A stretch of 64,000 bases of DNA from Sphingomonas sp. GM_Shp_1 (GTDB lineage Bacteria; Pseudomonadota; Alphaproteobacteria; Sphingomonadales; Sphingomonadaceae), in the NCBI RefSeq assembly GCF_026540895.1, contig NZ_JALNUR010000005.1, positions 62,001 to 126,000 of the forward strand, given 5' to 3'. Each line of letters opens with the position of its first letter. The stretch's first letter is position 1. Positions 8,719-18,000 of the stretch are shown in pieces. The notes below the pieces were generated by a model that was not told the origin of the DNA, did no database searches, and worked only from the letters and a program-made list of their open reading frames with translations. Position numbers and translations under genes: made by a program.

Positions 8719-10178
8719 TAATGCGCGGCCTGCGCCAGCGCCGAGAGACCGGCGCGCGCCTCCTGTTCCGTCAAGCTGGCAAAGCCGATCCGCAGGCCCT
8801 GCGGGGCGTCTTCCCGCGTCATGAACGAGCGCGAGGAGGCGAAGCGCAGGCCCATCGCTTGGGCACGCGCCTCGATCGCGTCGAGATCGCCGCGAAACCG
8901 CAGCCAGAAGGCGAGCCCTCCGTCCGGCAGGCGATATTCGACCAACCCGCCCAGCGTGCGTTCGACCTCCGCGGCGAAGCTCTGTCGTCGTTGGGCATAT
9001 ATCTGGCGCACCTTGCGGGCATGGCGGCGCAATTCGCCGCTCTCGATCAGTTCGGCCGCCGTATCCTCGGTCAGGGTGTTGCCCATGCCGTCGGTCAGCG
9101 AAACGGAATGCGCGATCGCCTCGATCACGGGTATCGGTGCGGCGACATAGCCGATGCGCAAGGCGGGCAGGAGCAGCTTCGACAGGGATCCGACATAAAT
9201 GACATGGTTGGGCGCATAGCCGGCCATGGGCAGCAGCGGTTGGGATTCGAAGTGGAATTCATGATCGTAATCGTCCTCGATGATCGCGAAGCCGAATTGG
9301 CGAGCGAGTTCGAGCAGACGCAGGCGGCGCTCGGGCCGTAGCGATACGGTCGTCGGGAACTGATGATGCGGGGTTACGAACACGGCGCGAACCCGGTGCC
9401 GTCGACACGCCGCCTCGACATCGTCGATGATCGTGCCTTCGTCGTCGAGCCCGACCGACACCACCTGCGCTCCCAAGGCGCGGAATGCGGCCACGGCCGG
9501 TTCATAGGTCAAAGCCTCGACGATCACGGTGTCGCCCGGCCGCAACAGCACTTGCGCCGAGACGAAGATGCCGTTCTGGCTGCCGCGCGTGATGCAGATA
9601 TTGTCGGCGGTCACGCTCAACCCGCGCTGGCTTTTGAGCATCGCGGCGACATTCTCCCGCAACGCCGGCGAACCGCGCGGGTCGCGATACTGAAAGCCGT
9701 TGATCCGCGTCGCCTTCGCGACGGCCGAGCGATAGGCACGGGCAAGCAATTCGGCGGGGAACAGCCGCCCGTCCGGGGCACCTTCGTCCAGCTTCAAACC
9801 CGGTCCCGGTGGTAGCGCGAGCGGTCGTTGCGGCGGCGGGGCGAAGCGATAGGCGGCGTCCGTGGGAGCCGTATGCGGCAGGGGGGACTCGTGCGTTCGA
9901 CCGGACGGTTCGGGCAGCGACTCTGACACCATCGTGCCCCGTGTCCCGGCGGAGGAAAGCCAGCCCTGGGCGATCAAATCTTCATAAGCGAGGACGACCG
10001 TCTTGCGATTGACCTTCAGGGTGGTCGCGAGTTCGCGGCTGCTCGGCAGATAGGTGCCCGAGGTCAGTCGTCCGCTGTCGATATCGCGGATCAGCGCCTG
10101 GATGATCTGCATATAGATCGGCGTTTCGCGTGCGGGGTCGATCCGCTCGCTCAAGCCCACTTGCCAAGGGCGCAGCAT
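8718..10178 (-). CDS. MocR/PdxR-type GntR-family regulator with aminotransferase-like domain
   Basis: The start at 10178 (MLRPWQVGLSER) is chosen for its GAGGGACC ribosome site; an in-frame start 25 codons earlier is less well placed. The 486-residue protein has an N-terminal GntR winged helix (PIYMQIIQALIRDIDSGRL, LPSSRELATTLKVNRKTVVLAYEDL) and a fold-type-I aminotransferase-like domain. That domain contains EDDYDHEFH and the pyridoxal-phosphate lysine in YVGSLSKLLLPALRIGY. MocR proteins bind direct repeats and respond to PLP plus an amino compound. Its location, between the amidohydrolase and a divergent PaiB-like gene, makes the amide/peptide block its likely target. Confidence 0.9.
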   Translation of the reverse strand: MLRPWQVGLSERIDPARETPIYMQIIQALIRDIDSGRLTSGTYLPSSRELATTLKVNRKTVVLAYEDLIAQGWLSSAGTRGTMVSESLPEPSGRTHESPLPHTAPTDAAYRFAPPPQRPLALPPGPGLKLDEGAPDGRLFPAELLARAYRSAVAKATRINGFQYRDPRGSPALRENVAAMLKSQRGLSVTADNICITRGSQNGIFVSAQVLLRPGDTVIVEALTYEPAVAAFRALGAQVVSVGLDDEGTIIDDVEAACRRHRVRAVFVTPHHQFPTTVSLRPERRLRLLELARQFGFAIIEDDYDHEFHFESQPLLPMAGYAPNHVIYVGSLSKLLLPALRIGYVAAPIPVIEAIAHSVSLTDGMGNTLTEDTAAELIESGELRRHARKVRQIYAQRRQSFAAEVERTLGGLVEYRLPDGGLAFWLRFRGDLDAIEARAQAMGLRFASSRSFMTREDAPQGLRIGFASLTEQEARAGLSALAQAAH

Positions 10179-10246
10179 TGGTCCCTCATTTCCATTGATT
10201 TTAGCGAGGTCTACGGCCCAGCCACAGGTTTGTGAAGCTTGGTCCC
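10178..10246. promoter_or_regulatory. Direct repeats TTGGTCCC in the mocR/paiB intergenic region
   Basis: TTGGTCCC occurs at 10178-10185 and again at 10239-10246 in the same orientation, 61 bp apart (about six helical turns). The second copy is part of GCTTGGTCCC, which also appears in the receptor promoter. MocR regulators characteristically bind direct repeats, so this is a candidate autoregulatory site. Confidence 0.4.
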
Positions 10247-10303
10247 GCGCCATTTTATGTCTTGGCGCTTGTTGCGCGAGGGGCGTCGCGCGATTGCGCG
10301 ATC

Positions 10304-10945
10304 ATGACGCGGCAGGGCTTGGTTTCGACGAAGGGGGCACGCCCTCTGTCTCCCTTTGAGCGCTATGGCGATGCCGATCTCCGTATGCTGATCGATGAGC
10401 ATCCGCTCGCCTGGGTGACGGCGCGCGGCGGGGAAGGGCTGGAGGCCAGTCTGCTGCCGCTGATCGGTGTCTATGATGAGGACGGCCGCCTGATCGAGTT
10501 GATCGGCCATCTGGCGCGGCGCAATCCGCTGCATGCCGCGCTGGCCAAGGACCCTTCGGCCACCATCCTGTTTCGCGGCCCCGAAGGCTATGTGTCGCCC
10601 GAACAGGCGGGACTCCGCGATTGGGCACCGACTTGGAATTATGCGCAGGCCAGGGTCAATGCGGATATCGTGTTCGACGAAGCGGCGACCGAGCAGTCCC
10701 TGGCTGTGTTGATCATGGCGATGGAGCACTCGCGCTCCGATCCCTGGTCGACCGCGGAATTGGGCGAGCGCTATCCAGGGATGCTCGGCGCCATCATCGG
10801 CTTCCGAGCCCGCCCCACCGCGATCGCCGCGAAATTCAAGCTGGGCCAGGACGAGCGGATCGACACGCTGCGCGCGATCCTCGCCGCGACGGCCGATCCG
10901 GCGCTCCGACGCTGGATGGCGCATTTCAACCGATCGCGGCTCTAG
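10304..10945 (+). CDS. PaiB-like FMN-binding protein
   Basis: Starting at 10304 (MTRQGLVSTKG), the protein has 213 residues, the usual PaiB length; a longer frame starts at 10232 but overlaps the divergent promoter. PaiB-family signatures are clear: HPLAWVTA near the N-terminus, HLARRNPL, then YVSPEQ and PTWNYAQARV. The fold is a split-barrel FMN/heme-binding domain. In Bacillus PaiB acts with PaiA in repression of sporulation and protease genes, but its biochemical role elsewhere is unclear. It is divergent from the MocR-type regulator and convergent with an S9 peptidase gene, ending 10 bp from it. Confidence 0.85.
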   Translation: MTRQGLVSTKGARPLSPFERYGDADLRMLIDEHPLAWVTARGGEGLEASLLPLIGVYDEDGRLIELIGHLARRNPLHAALAKDPSATILFRGPEGYVSPEQAGLRDWAPTWNYAQARVNADIVFDEAATEQSLAVLIMAMEHSRSDPWSTAELGERYPGMLGAIIGFRARPTAIAAKFKLGQDERIDTLRAILAATADPALRRWMAHFNRSRL

Positions 10946-10954
10946 GTTCGACGC

Positions 10955-12973
10955 TCAGCGCAAATGCGCGTCGAACCACGCCAGCATGCGGGTAAGGCTG
11001 TCGACCTGATGGGCATATCGGGTGAAGATGTGCGGCTCGTGCGGATAGAGGACCAGCTTTGCCGGTTTGCCCTGAAAGCGGAGGGCGTTGAAGAAGGCCA
11101 GCGACTGGGTCGGCGGCACGCGATCGTCATCGGCGCCATGGATCAGGAGGATCGGGGTCGTGACACGCTCGACGCTGGTCAGTGGCGAATGCGCCGCGAA
11201 GACGTCCGGCGCGCTTAGCACCGGCGGGAAATAGGCGCCCAGATAGTTGGGCGAAATATCGGTGGTCAGCGCCATCATCTTCAGGTCGCTGATCCCCGCG
11301 CCGGAATAGGCCGCCTTGAACCGGTCGGTATGCCCGACGGACCACATCGCCATGAAGCCGCCATAGCTCCATCCGCCGATGCCGAGCCGGTTCGGATCGG
11401 CCACACCGCGATCGATCACCGCGTCGATACCGTCCTGAACGTCCTGATAGTCGCGACCGCCCCAGTCGCCGAAATTCGCCTCGGCCAGATCGACGCCGCC
11501 GCTACTCGATCCGCGCGGATTGGGGAGCAGGACCGCATAGCCATGCGAGGCGAGGAGTTGCGCGGGCGAGTACCAGGTCGCGTTCCAGCCGTTCGACCAG
11601 CTTTCCAGCGGGCCGCCATGCAGATAGGTGACCATCGGCACACGCATCCCCTGGGTATAGCCTGCGGGATAGACCAATATGCCGTGCAGGACGCGGCCAT
11701 CCTTGCTGCTCTTCCACTCGATCTCTTCGGTTGCTCCCAAAGTCCACTGGGCGACTTGCGGGTTATGGTCGGCCACGCGTCCCAGCTTGCTGCCGCGCAT
11801 GGTCCAGATCGCGGCGGGACGATCCGGCGTGCTGCCCGCGATGGCCAGGACCCGCAAATCGGTCGAGGCGGTGAAGCGATCGCCGCCGGTCGGAACGCGG
11901 GCCAGGGGCGTCGCGCGCCCGGTGGTCAGGTTGACGCGGTAGACGATATCATGCGTGCCTTCTTCCGCTCCGCCGAGCAGCGTCCTGCCATCGGCGCTCC
12001 ACTTGAAAATACCGAAGGTGGCGGGGTTCTGGCCGGTCACGTCGATCTTGTCGCCGGTTCGCAGATCGACGATGCGCGGATAGCCGCCCAAAATGCCCTT
12101 CTCGGTCCGCTCGGTGAGCACGATGCGGCGGCCGTCCGGCGACGGTTCGCTGAGGAAATGGCCGCGCGGCGTCAACGTCTTTACGATATGGCCGGTCGCG
12201 CCGTCGAGCAGGGCGGTACGGGTCGCATAATAGACGTCGTTGAGGTTCGACGACGAAGCAAGCCGCGCGATATAATGCGAGCCGCCGGGGATGGCGACCG
12301 CGTCACCGACATTGTCGTCGCCACGGGTGATCAGCCGCGCCTGGCCATCCGCGAGCGTATAGACGAACAGCCGGTCGAAAAGGCTGCGATCGAAGGCGAC
12401 GACCTCGTCATTGTTCGCCGCCTGGCGTTCGCGCTGGCGGGCGTCACCGGTGTCGCGATGGACGAAGCTCATGCCGCTGCCATCGGGTAGCCAGCGGAAG
12501 CTTTTGATGCCGCCCGGAATGTCGGTCAGGGGGCGCGCTTCGCTGGTAAAGTCGAACAGGTGGAGTTGCGGCTTGTTCGCGTCGGCTGCCGGTGCCCTGG
12601 CCGCCACCTGGGGAAGGTCCTCCAGCCCGGTCAGCTTGAAGCGGAACTGCGGCCAGTTGTTCTTGCGCGTCGAAAGAAACGCCAACGAGCGAGAATCCGG
12701 CGACCAGCGTGGCGAAGTGTCGGAGCCGCTGCCGACGATCAGCGGCTGGGCCGGGGCCGAACCATCGGCAGGCACGATCCAGATGCGCGATACGCGTTCG
12801 TCACCCTTACGCTCGGTGACGGTATAGGCGATCCGCTTTCCGTCGGGTGACATCTGCGCATCGGCAACTTGTCGAACCCCCAGTATGTCCTCGGGCGTTA
12901 TCGGATGCCCGCTCTGTCCCAGAGCCGGTGGGGTAACGAGAATGCAGGTCCAGAGGGCCAATAGGTAACGCAC
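10955..12973 (-). CDS. S9-family prolyl oligopeptidase / acylaminoacyl peptidase, exported
   Basis: A GTG start at 12973 is preferred. AAAGGATCC lies just upstream and the start yields a signal peptide (RYLLALWTCILVTPPALGQ), whereas the open frame extends 127 codons further without support. The 672-residue protein has an N-terminal beta-propeller of WD40/DPP-like repeats (SPDGKRIAYTV, SPDSRSLAFLS, SADGRTLLGG) and a C-terminal alpha/beta-hydrolase domain. The catalytic triad is Ser in GGWSYGGFMA, Asp in GADDDRVPP and His in HEPHIF. It would release dipeptides or acylated residues from short peptides in the periplasm, matching the amidase/amidohydrolase block beside it. Confidence 0.9.
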   Translation of the reverse strand: MRYLLALWTCILVTPPALGQSGHPITPEDILGVRQVADAQMSPDGKRIAYTVTERKGDERVSRIWIVPADGSAPAQPLIVGSGSDTSPRWSPDSRSLAFLSTRKNNWPQFRFKLTGLEDLPQVAARAPAADANKPQLHLFDFTSEARPLTDIPGGIKSFRWLPDGSGMSFVHRDTGDARQRERQAANNDEVVAFDRSLFDRLFVYTLADGQARLITRGDDNVGDAVAIPGGSHYIARLASSSNLNDVYYATRTALLDGATGHIVKTLTPRGHFLSEPSPDGRRIVLTERTEKGILGGYPRIVDLRTGDKIDVTGQNPATFGIFKWSADGRTLLGGAEEGTHDIVYRVNLTTGRATPLARVPTGGDRFTASTDLRVLAIAGSTPDRPAAIWTMRGSKLGRVADHNPQVAQWTLGATEEIEWKSSKDGRVLHGILVYPAGYTQGMRVPMVTYLHGGPLESWSNGWNATWYSPAQLLASHGYAVLLPNPRGSSSGGVDLAEANFGDWGGRDYQDVQDGIDAVIDRGVADPNRLGIGGWSYGGFMAMWSVGHTDRFKAAYSGAGISDLKMMALTTDISPNYLGAYFPPVLSAPDVFAAHSPLTSVERVTTPILLIHGADDDRVPPTQSLAFFNALRFQGKPAKLVLYPHEPHIFTRYAHQVDSLTRMLAWFDAHLR

Positions 12974-13454
12974 GCGGATCCTTTCGAGCAGCGTCGATAC
13001 CGGGCAGCAGGGGTGGCCGATATCGACGCTGCTCATTCTCAAGCACGACGCTTCGTACAACCGCCAATTTTGGTCGAAGCCATGGGTCCAGCATGTTGCC
13101 CGCCCTTCACCAAAGGGATGCGCCGCTTCTGCCAAAGCGTGATGGATCGTCGCTCTCCCGAATGCACCGGAATAAGTCCCATCCACGATAATGCTGTCGA
13201 CTCGCAATAGCATCCTGTGTACTGGGCCAGGCGATGACGGGGCAGGAGACAAACCAGGCTGCTGCAAATATGGCTCGGCGAAGCGCGAGGAACGGCCATG
13301 TCGTCGCAGGCTCAATTCCGCTGGGACCCCGACCAAGTGCGTCGCCATACACAAACGGAGATGAGATTCCGTCCTTTAGCATTGACGCGCGGATCGCAGA
13401 CAGTCCCGCCCGTACGGGTGATGCGCCACCCATGACCGATATGCGGCTTTGGTG
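12974..13454. other. Intergenic region between the S9 peptidase and the heme operon
   Basis: About 480 bp separate two divergent genes, and I see no convincing gene here. The short plus-strand frame ending at 13455 lacks a ribosome site and resembles no family. The region should hold both promoters. GATAATG at 13187 and CGCAATAGCA at 13203-13212 form an imperfect Fur-like site. The latter 10-mer is repeated exactly in the receptor promoter at 15031-15040. Confidence 0.5.
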
Positions 13455-13970
13455 ATGGAACGACCCGGGCGCATTCTGGCGCTGTTCGCCGGTCAGCGTC
13501 GTCGGCTGATCGCCGAGGCGACGCGGCTGACGGGCGATACGGCATCGGCGGAGGATATCGTCCAGGAGGCGTGGATCCGCCTGTCGCAAGGGGCTGCGGA
13601 AACGAGCATCGACGCGCCGGTCGGCTATGTCCGCCGGGTCGTGCGGAACCTGGCGTTGGACGAGTATCGACAACGGCGGCGGCGCGAGCAGGTGACGACG
13701 CTGGACCCGGACGGCGATCCCGAGATGCTGGACGGCGAGGCGGTGGGCGTCGACCGGGCGCTGATGGCGCGGGAGGAACTGGCGCTGGTCACGGCCGAAC
13801 TGGCGCGGATGCCATCCCGGATGCGTCGTGCGGTCGAGCTTCATCGCGTATCGGGCGCCCCGCTGCGGGAGATTGCCGCCGAGCTGGGCGTGTCGGTCAC
13901 CACCGCCCATGGGCTGGTGACGCAAGGTGTGGAGCGGTGCCGCAAATGCCTGGAACCGAAGCGGCATTGA
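13455..13970 (+). CDS. ECF sigma factor, FecI-like
   Basis: This 171-residue sigma-70 family protein of the extracytoplasmic-function class has region 2 (RLTGDTASAEDIVQEAWIRL, then GYVRRVVRNLALDEYRQ) and region 4 (ELARMPSRMRRAVELHRVSG, EIAAELGVSVTTAHGLVTQG). The ATG at 13455 is preferred over TTG and GTG codons just upstream. It would direct RNA polymerase to the heme-receptor promoter when released by the FecR-like protein encoded 64 bp downstream. The order sigma, anti-sigma, STN receptor is the standard FecIRA/HasISR arrangement. Iron control is likely through the Fur-like sequence upstream. Confidence 0.92.
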   Translation: MERPGRILALFAGQRRRLIAEATRLTGDTASAEDIVQEAWIRLSQGAAETSIDAPVGYVRRVVRNLALDEYRQRRRREQVTTLDPDGDPEMLDGEAVGVDRALMAREELALVTAELARMPSRMRRAVELHRVSGAPLREIAAELGVSVTTAHGLVTQGVERCRKCLEPKRH

Positions 13971-14034
13971 CCGATGATCCGAAAAATGGGTCGCGCCGTT
14001 CGTCATGTCTCCGTGAGCGCGGAAGGGGGACGGG

Positions 14035-14952
14035 ATGATCGCGGACGAGGATTGTCGGCGCGAGGCGCTGGACTGGATGATCCTGTTGCAGGAGCGTCCC
14101 GACGATGCCGGCGTGCGGGCGCGCTTCCGACACTGGCGGCGGTCGCCTGCATGTGACGCGGCATGGCGCGATCTGGATCATGTCGGGGATATGGTCCGTC
14201 TGGCCTGTGAGGCTTACCCCGTGTCGTCCCCATACGTGCCGCGCCGATGGACAAGGGTACTGCCCGTCGTGATGGCGGGGGCGATCGCGGCGATCTTCGT
14301 CGGGCAGGTCCTGCTGCCGTTTGCGGAGGCCGATTTTGTGACGGGGACCGGCGAAGTAAGGAGGGTTAGGCTGGCCGATGGTAGCCGGGTCACGCTGGCT
14401 CCCGACAGTGCGATCGCGCTCGATGGCGCGCGGCAGGTGAGGCTGTTGCGCGGCACCGGCTTTTTCGAGGTCCGGCATAACGCCGCCCACCCGTTCCGCG
14501 TCAAGGTGGGCGAGGCGGTGGCGACCGATTTGGGCACCGCCTTCGAGGTTCGGCGCGATGACGATGGCGCGCATATTGCGGTGCGGGAAGGACGGGTGCG
14601 CGCGTCTTGCGAGCATGGTGCGATCGATCCGAGCGACATGCAGCCGGGCGACGTGGCGGAACTGGACTGTGCGACGGCCCACGTCCGGAAATCGTCCGCT
14701 CCACCATCGGCGATAGCGAGCTGGACGCAAGGCCAGCTCGTCATGGCGGATCGCCCTTTGGGTGAGGTGGTGGCGGCGCTGCGTCCGTGGCATCGCGGGC
14801 TGCTTCTGGCGCGTGGGAGCGGTATGGCACGCCACGTCACAGGCGTTTACGACCTGCGTCGTCCCGACCGGGCTTTGGCCGCCATCCGCCGGGCGCATGG
14901 CGCGACGGTGTGGCAGGTCACGCCCTGGATCACCATCGTCACTGCCGGTTAA
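14035..14952 (+). CDS. FecR-family anti-sigma factor / signal transducer
   Basis: This 305-residue protein has a cytoplasmic N-terminal sigma-binding region (EALDWMILLQERPDDAGVRARFRHW, ACDAAWRDLD), one membrane segment at about 76-95 (VLPVVMAGAIAAIFVGQVLL), and a periplasmic FecR domain (RRVRLADGSRVTLAPDSAIAL, DLGTAFEVRRDD, VREGRVRA). Its C-terminal part would contact the STN domain of the receptor encoded next. When the receptor binds its ligand, FecR-type proteins activate the cognate sigma factor. A strong ribosome site (GGAAGGGGGACGGG) precedes the ATG. Confidence 0.92.
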   Translation: MIADEDCRREALDWMILLQERPDDAGVRARFRHWRRSPACDAAWRDLDHVGDMVRLACEAYPVSSPYVPRRWTRVLPVVMAGAIAAIFVGQVLLPFAEADFVTGTGEVRRVRLADGSRVTLAPDSAIALDGARQVRLLRGTGFFEVRHNAAHPFRVKVGEAVATDLGTAFEVRRDDDGAHIAVREGRVRASCEHGAIDPSDMQPGDVAELDCATAHVRKSSAPPSAIASWTQGQLVMADRPLGEVVAALRPWHRGLLLARGSGMARHVTGVYDLRRPDRALAAIRRAHGATVWQVTPWITIVTAG

Positions 14953-15020
14953 GCGACCCTTTTTCACCATCCGAAAAAAAAGCCGAAAAATCCCAGGCGG
15001 CATTCGTCTACCCAGTGAAT

Positions 15021-15039
15021 GAGAATGATGCGCAATAGC
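15021..15039. promoter_or_regulatory. Fur-box-like site ahead of the hemophore receptor
   Basis: GAGAATGATGCGCAATAGC matches the 19-bp Fur consensus at 13 positions and lies 32-50 bp upstream of the receptor's GTG start. The segment CGCAATAGCA is shared exactly with the region upstream of the sigma-factor gene. It sits in the 118-bp gap between fecR-like and receptor genes, where a sigma-dependent promoter is also expected. Confidence 0.5.
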
Positions 15040-15070
15040 AATCATGCCATTTTGACCATCGGGGGACGAC

Positions 15071-18000
15071 GTGACGAACAGATATCCGGGATTTGGGCGC
15101 CATAAGCTTCGGTACAAGAGCGTGGGGCTGGCGATGCTGCTTTCGGCCTCGTCGCTTGCGGGGCTGATCGCACCGCTGGCGGTACAGGCCCAGCAGGCGA
15201 GCGTCAGCGTCAGCATCGCGGCGCAGCCGCTGGGCGATGCGCTGGCGCAATTCGCGCAGCAGGCCCATCTCCAACTCGGTGTCGACGCGACGCTGGTGGC
15301 GGGCAAGCGTTCGCCGGGTGTGACGGGGCGGATGGACCGCGCGCGGGCGCTCGACCAGCTGCTGGCGGGAAGCGGCCTCGACTGGCGGATCGCGGACAAG
15401 GTGCTCACGGTACAGCAGGCGCCCGCGCGCGCCGCAGCCGGAGCGCAGAAGGGGCCGCTTGTCACCGACGCCTTGCAGGTGGAGGGCGACGCCGCCCCGC
15501 GCGACGTGGCCGAAACACGCGCCCAGCGCGGCCATGACACGGTCTTCGACGGTGATTTCTCCAGCGGCTACAAGGACCGCGCCGAGATCGAGCGCTACAA
15601 GGGCGTCACCACCTCCGACCTGCTGACCGGCATGGTCAATGTGCTCAGCGGCGACGCGCGCAACAGCGGCGCGCTCGACCCCAGTATTCGCGGCATCCAG
15701 GGGCCGGGGCGCGTGCCGGTCGTGATCGACGGCACCGAACAGGCGCTGACCGTGTGGCGCGGCTATAACGGCGCGAGCAACCGCTCCTATGTCGACCCCA
15801 ACCTGATCTCGGGCCTGCAGGTGCTGCGCGGGCCGACCGACCAGGGCAATATCCGCAGCTCGACCGGCGGCACCGTCGTCATCAACACGCTGGATGCCGA
15901 CGACGTGCTGCGCCCTGGCCGGACCTTCGGTCTCGACCTGCGGCTGGAGGGCGGCAACAATTCGACCGACCCGCGCCTGCCGACGCTGCTGACCGGCCGC
16001 GACTATCGCACCGTGCCGGGCTTTCCGCAGACTTCGCCCAGCTTCGCGCTGAACGACCCGTATTTGCGCGTCGTGCCGCGGACCGGGTCGGACAATAAGT
16101 TCTTCTCGTTCGGCGACCGTGCCGTGCGGGTGGCCGGTGCCTTGCGGATCGAGGGGCTGGACCTGTTCGCCGCCTATGCCTTTCGCGAGCGGGGCAATTA
16201 TTTCTCCGGCACGACCGGCGCAGACTATTATGAGCAGTCGAACCTGCCGTCCCGCAACCTCAACCGCATCCGGCGGCTGGCCATCGGCTATGTGCCCGGC
16301 AACGAGGTGCCCAACACTTCCAGTGATCTGGAATCGGTGCTGCTCAAGGCGACCTGGCACATCGCCGACGACCAGTATCTGCTGGTCAGCCTGCGCGACA
16401 GCGTCACCCGTTACGGCGAGATCATGCCGTCGCGCATCCCTATCGACATGGGCAATGCCCAATGGCCGCTCAGCAAGGTCCATGCCCGCGCCTACAATGT
16501 CGAATATAAGTGGCAGCCGGACAGCCGCTGGATCGACCTGAAGGCCAATCTCTGGGCTACCGACACACGGAGCGACACCTATAATTCGGGCGGGATGCCC
16601 AATTTCGCGACCTTCCAGAATCCGATCATCATCGACAATGCCCGCGCCAATGCGATGAACGATCGCTACGGCTTCAACGCCAGCAACACGCTTCGCTTCG
16701 GCTCGAAGCTCGACCTGACGCTGAGCGGCAATTGGCAGCATGAGAAGCTGGCGTCGCGGGACGTCTATGATCCCGCGAACTTCCAGGGCTGGCGACAATT
16801 CCCGCGCGCCGGGCGGCGCGAGGAATTCCTGGTCCGGCTGGACGGCGAGTGGCGACCCGCCAGTTTCCTGAAGCTGAATGCCGGGCTCAGCTATGCCGGA
16901 TATTGGGCGGTGGACGATTTCGCGCGCGACCAGATCGCCAAGGGCAATGCCAATCTAAATTCCGTTCTTTACAAGGGTTTCCAGTCCTCGTTCCAGGTCG
17001 AGGGTACCGGCGAAGCGTTCTATAGGCGATATATCGAAAGCTTATTGGTGGGCGCGCCGGCCGAGGAAATCGAGAGCATTCTCGCGTCTATTCTGCCGGA
17101 CTATCTGGCAAGCCCTTACCCGATCTCGTTCGATCAGGTTGGGCCGGTCTGGGCCCCCGACGCTCAGGGGCGCTATCGGCGGGCGGAAAACCCCTGTGTC
17201 AACGGGACGATCAATACGATCCCCGGCAATAACGGAATCTGCATTCTGCAGAGTATCGCTGAAATTGTCCCGATCACCGCGCCTCGTCGCTCGGCACACA
17301 AATGGGCGCCGAGCCTCTCGGCTACCGTCTATGCCGACGAACATACCCGTGCCTATGCCCGCTATATCGAGACGTGGCGCTTCCCAAGCATGTTCGAAAG
17401 CACGCTGGGCTTCTCGGCCTCGTTCAACCCTGTGGCACCGCTACGGCCTGAACATGCCAGGCTCTATGAGATCGGGCTGGTCCGCGACCTGCGCAGCCTG
17501 CTACGCTTGAACAGGGAGGATCAGCGCGCCGACATCAAGCTGACCTTCTATCGCAATCACATCACCGATGTGGTCGAGCGGTCCACCCAGCTCCAGTTCA
17601 GCAATGTCCAGGAACAGACGATCGCCGGGATCGAGGCCGAAGCGCGGATCGACACCGGCGGCTTCTACAGCCAGCTGGGCGCGGCGTTCATGACCACCAA
17701 CCGGGTCTGTGACGAAAGCGTCGCGGCGCTGGCCGACCGGAAGAATGGCAGCATCCCGAACTGCGTCAAATATGGCTTTCCGGACGGTTTCCTGCTGACC
17801 CAGGCGACGCCGGAGCAGACGGTCAACTGGACGATGGGCGGACGCTTTTTCGACAAGAAGCTCGAGATCGGCGGGCGGCTGACCTATTACAGCCGCTACA
17901 ATAATCCGTTGTTCCAGAAGATCGCCGACCTGCCGGAAGCGGAGCAGCTCGACGTCTTTTCGCTCAACGTGCCGTTCAGTTGGGGCGAGATCGTCACCGC

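Noticed and set aside
13234..13455. Small plus-strand frame of 73 codons before the sigma-factor gene
   Set aside because: It has no ribosome site or family resemblance and covers the expected promoter region.
13107..14006. Minus-strand open frame of 299 codons over the sigma-factor gene
   Set aside because: The plus strand encodes clear sigma regions 2 and 4; the antisense frame has no recognisable domain.
14985..15009. FecI-type promoter: GAAAAAT (14985-14991) and CGTCT (15005-15009) ahead of the receptor gene
   Set aside because: The spacer is 13 bp, shorter than the usual 15-17 bp of ECF promoters, and the AT-rich run makes chance likely. A sigma-dependent promoter is expected here, but I cannot fix its elements.
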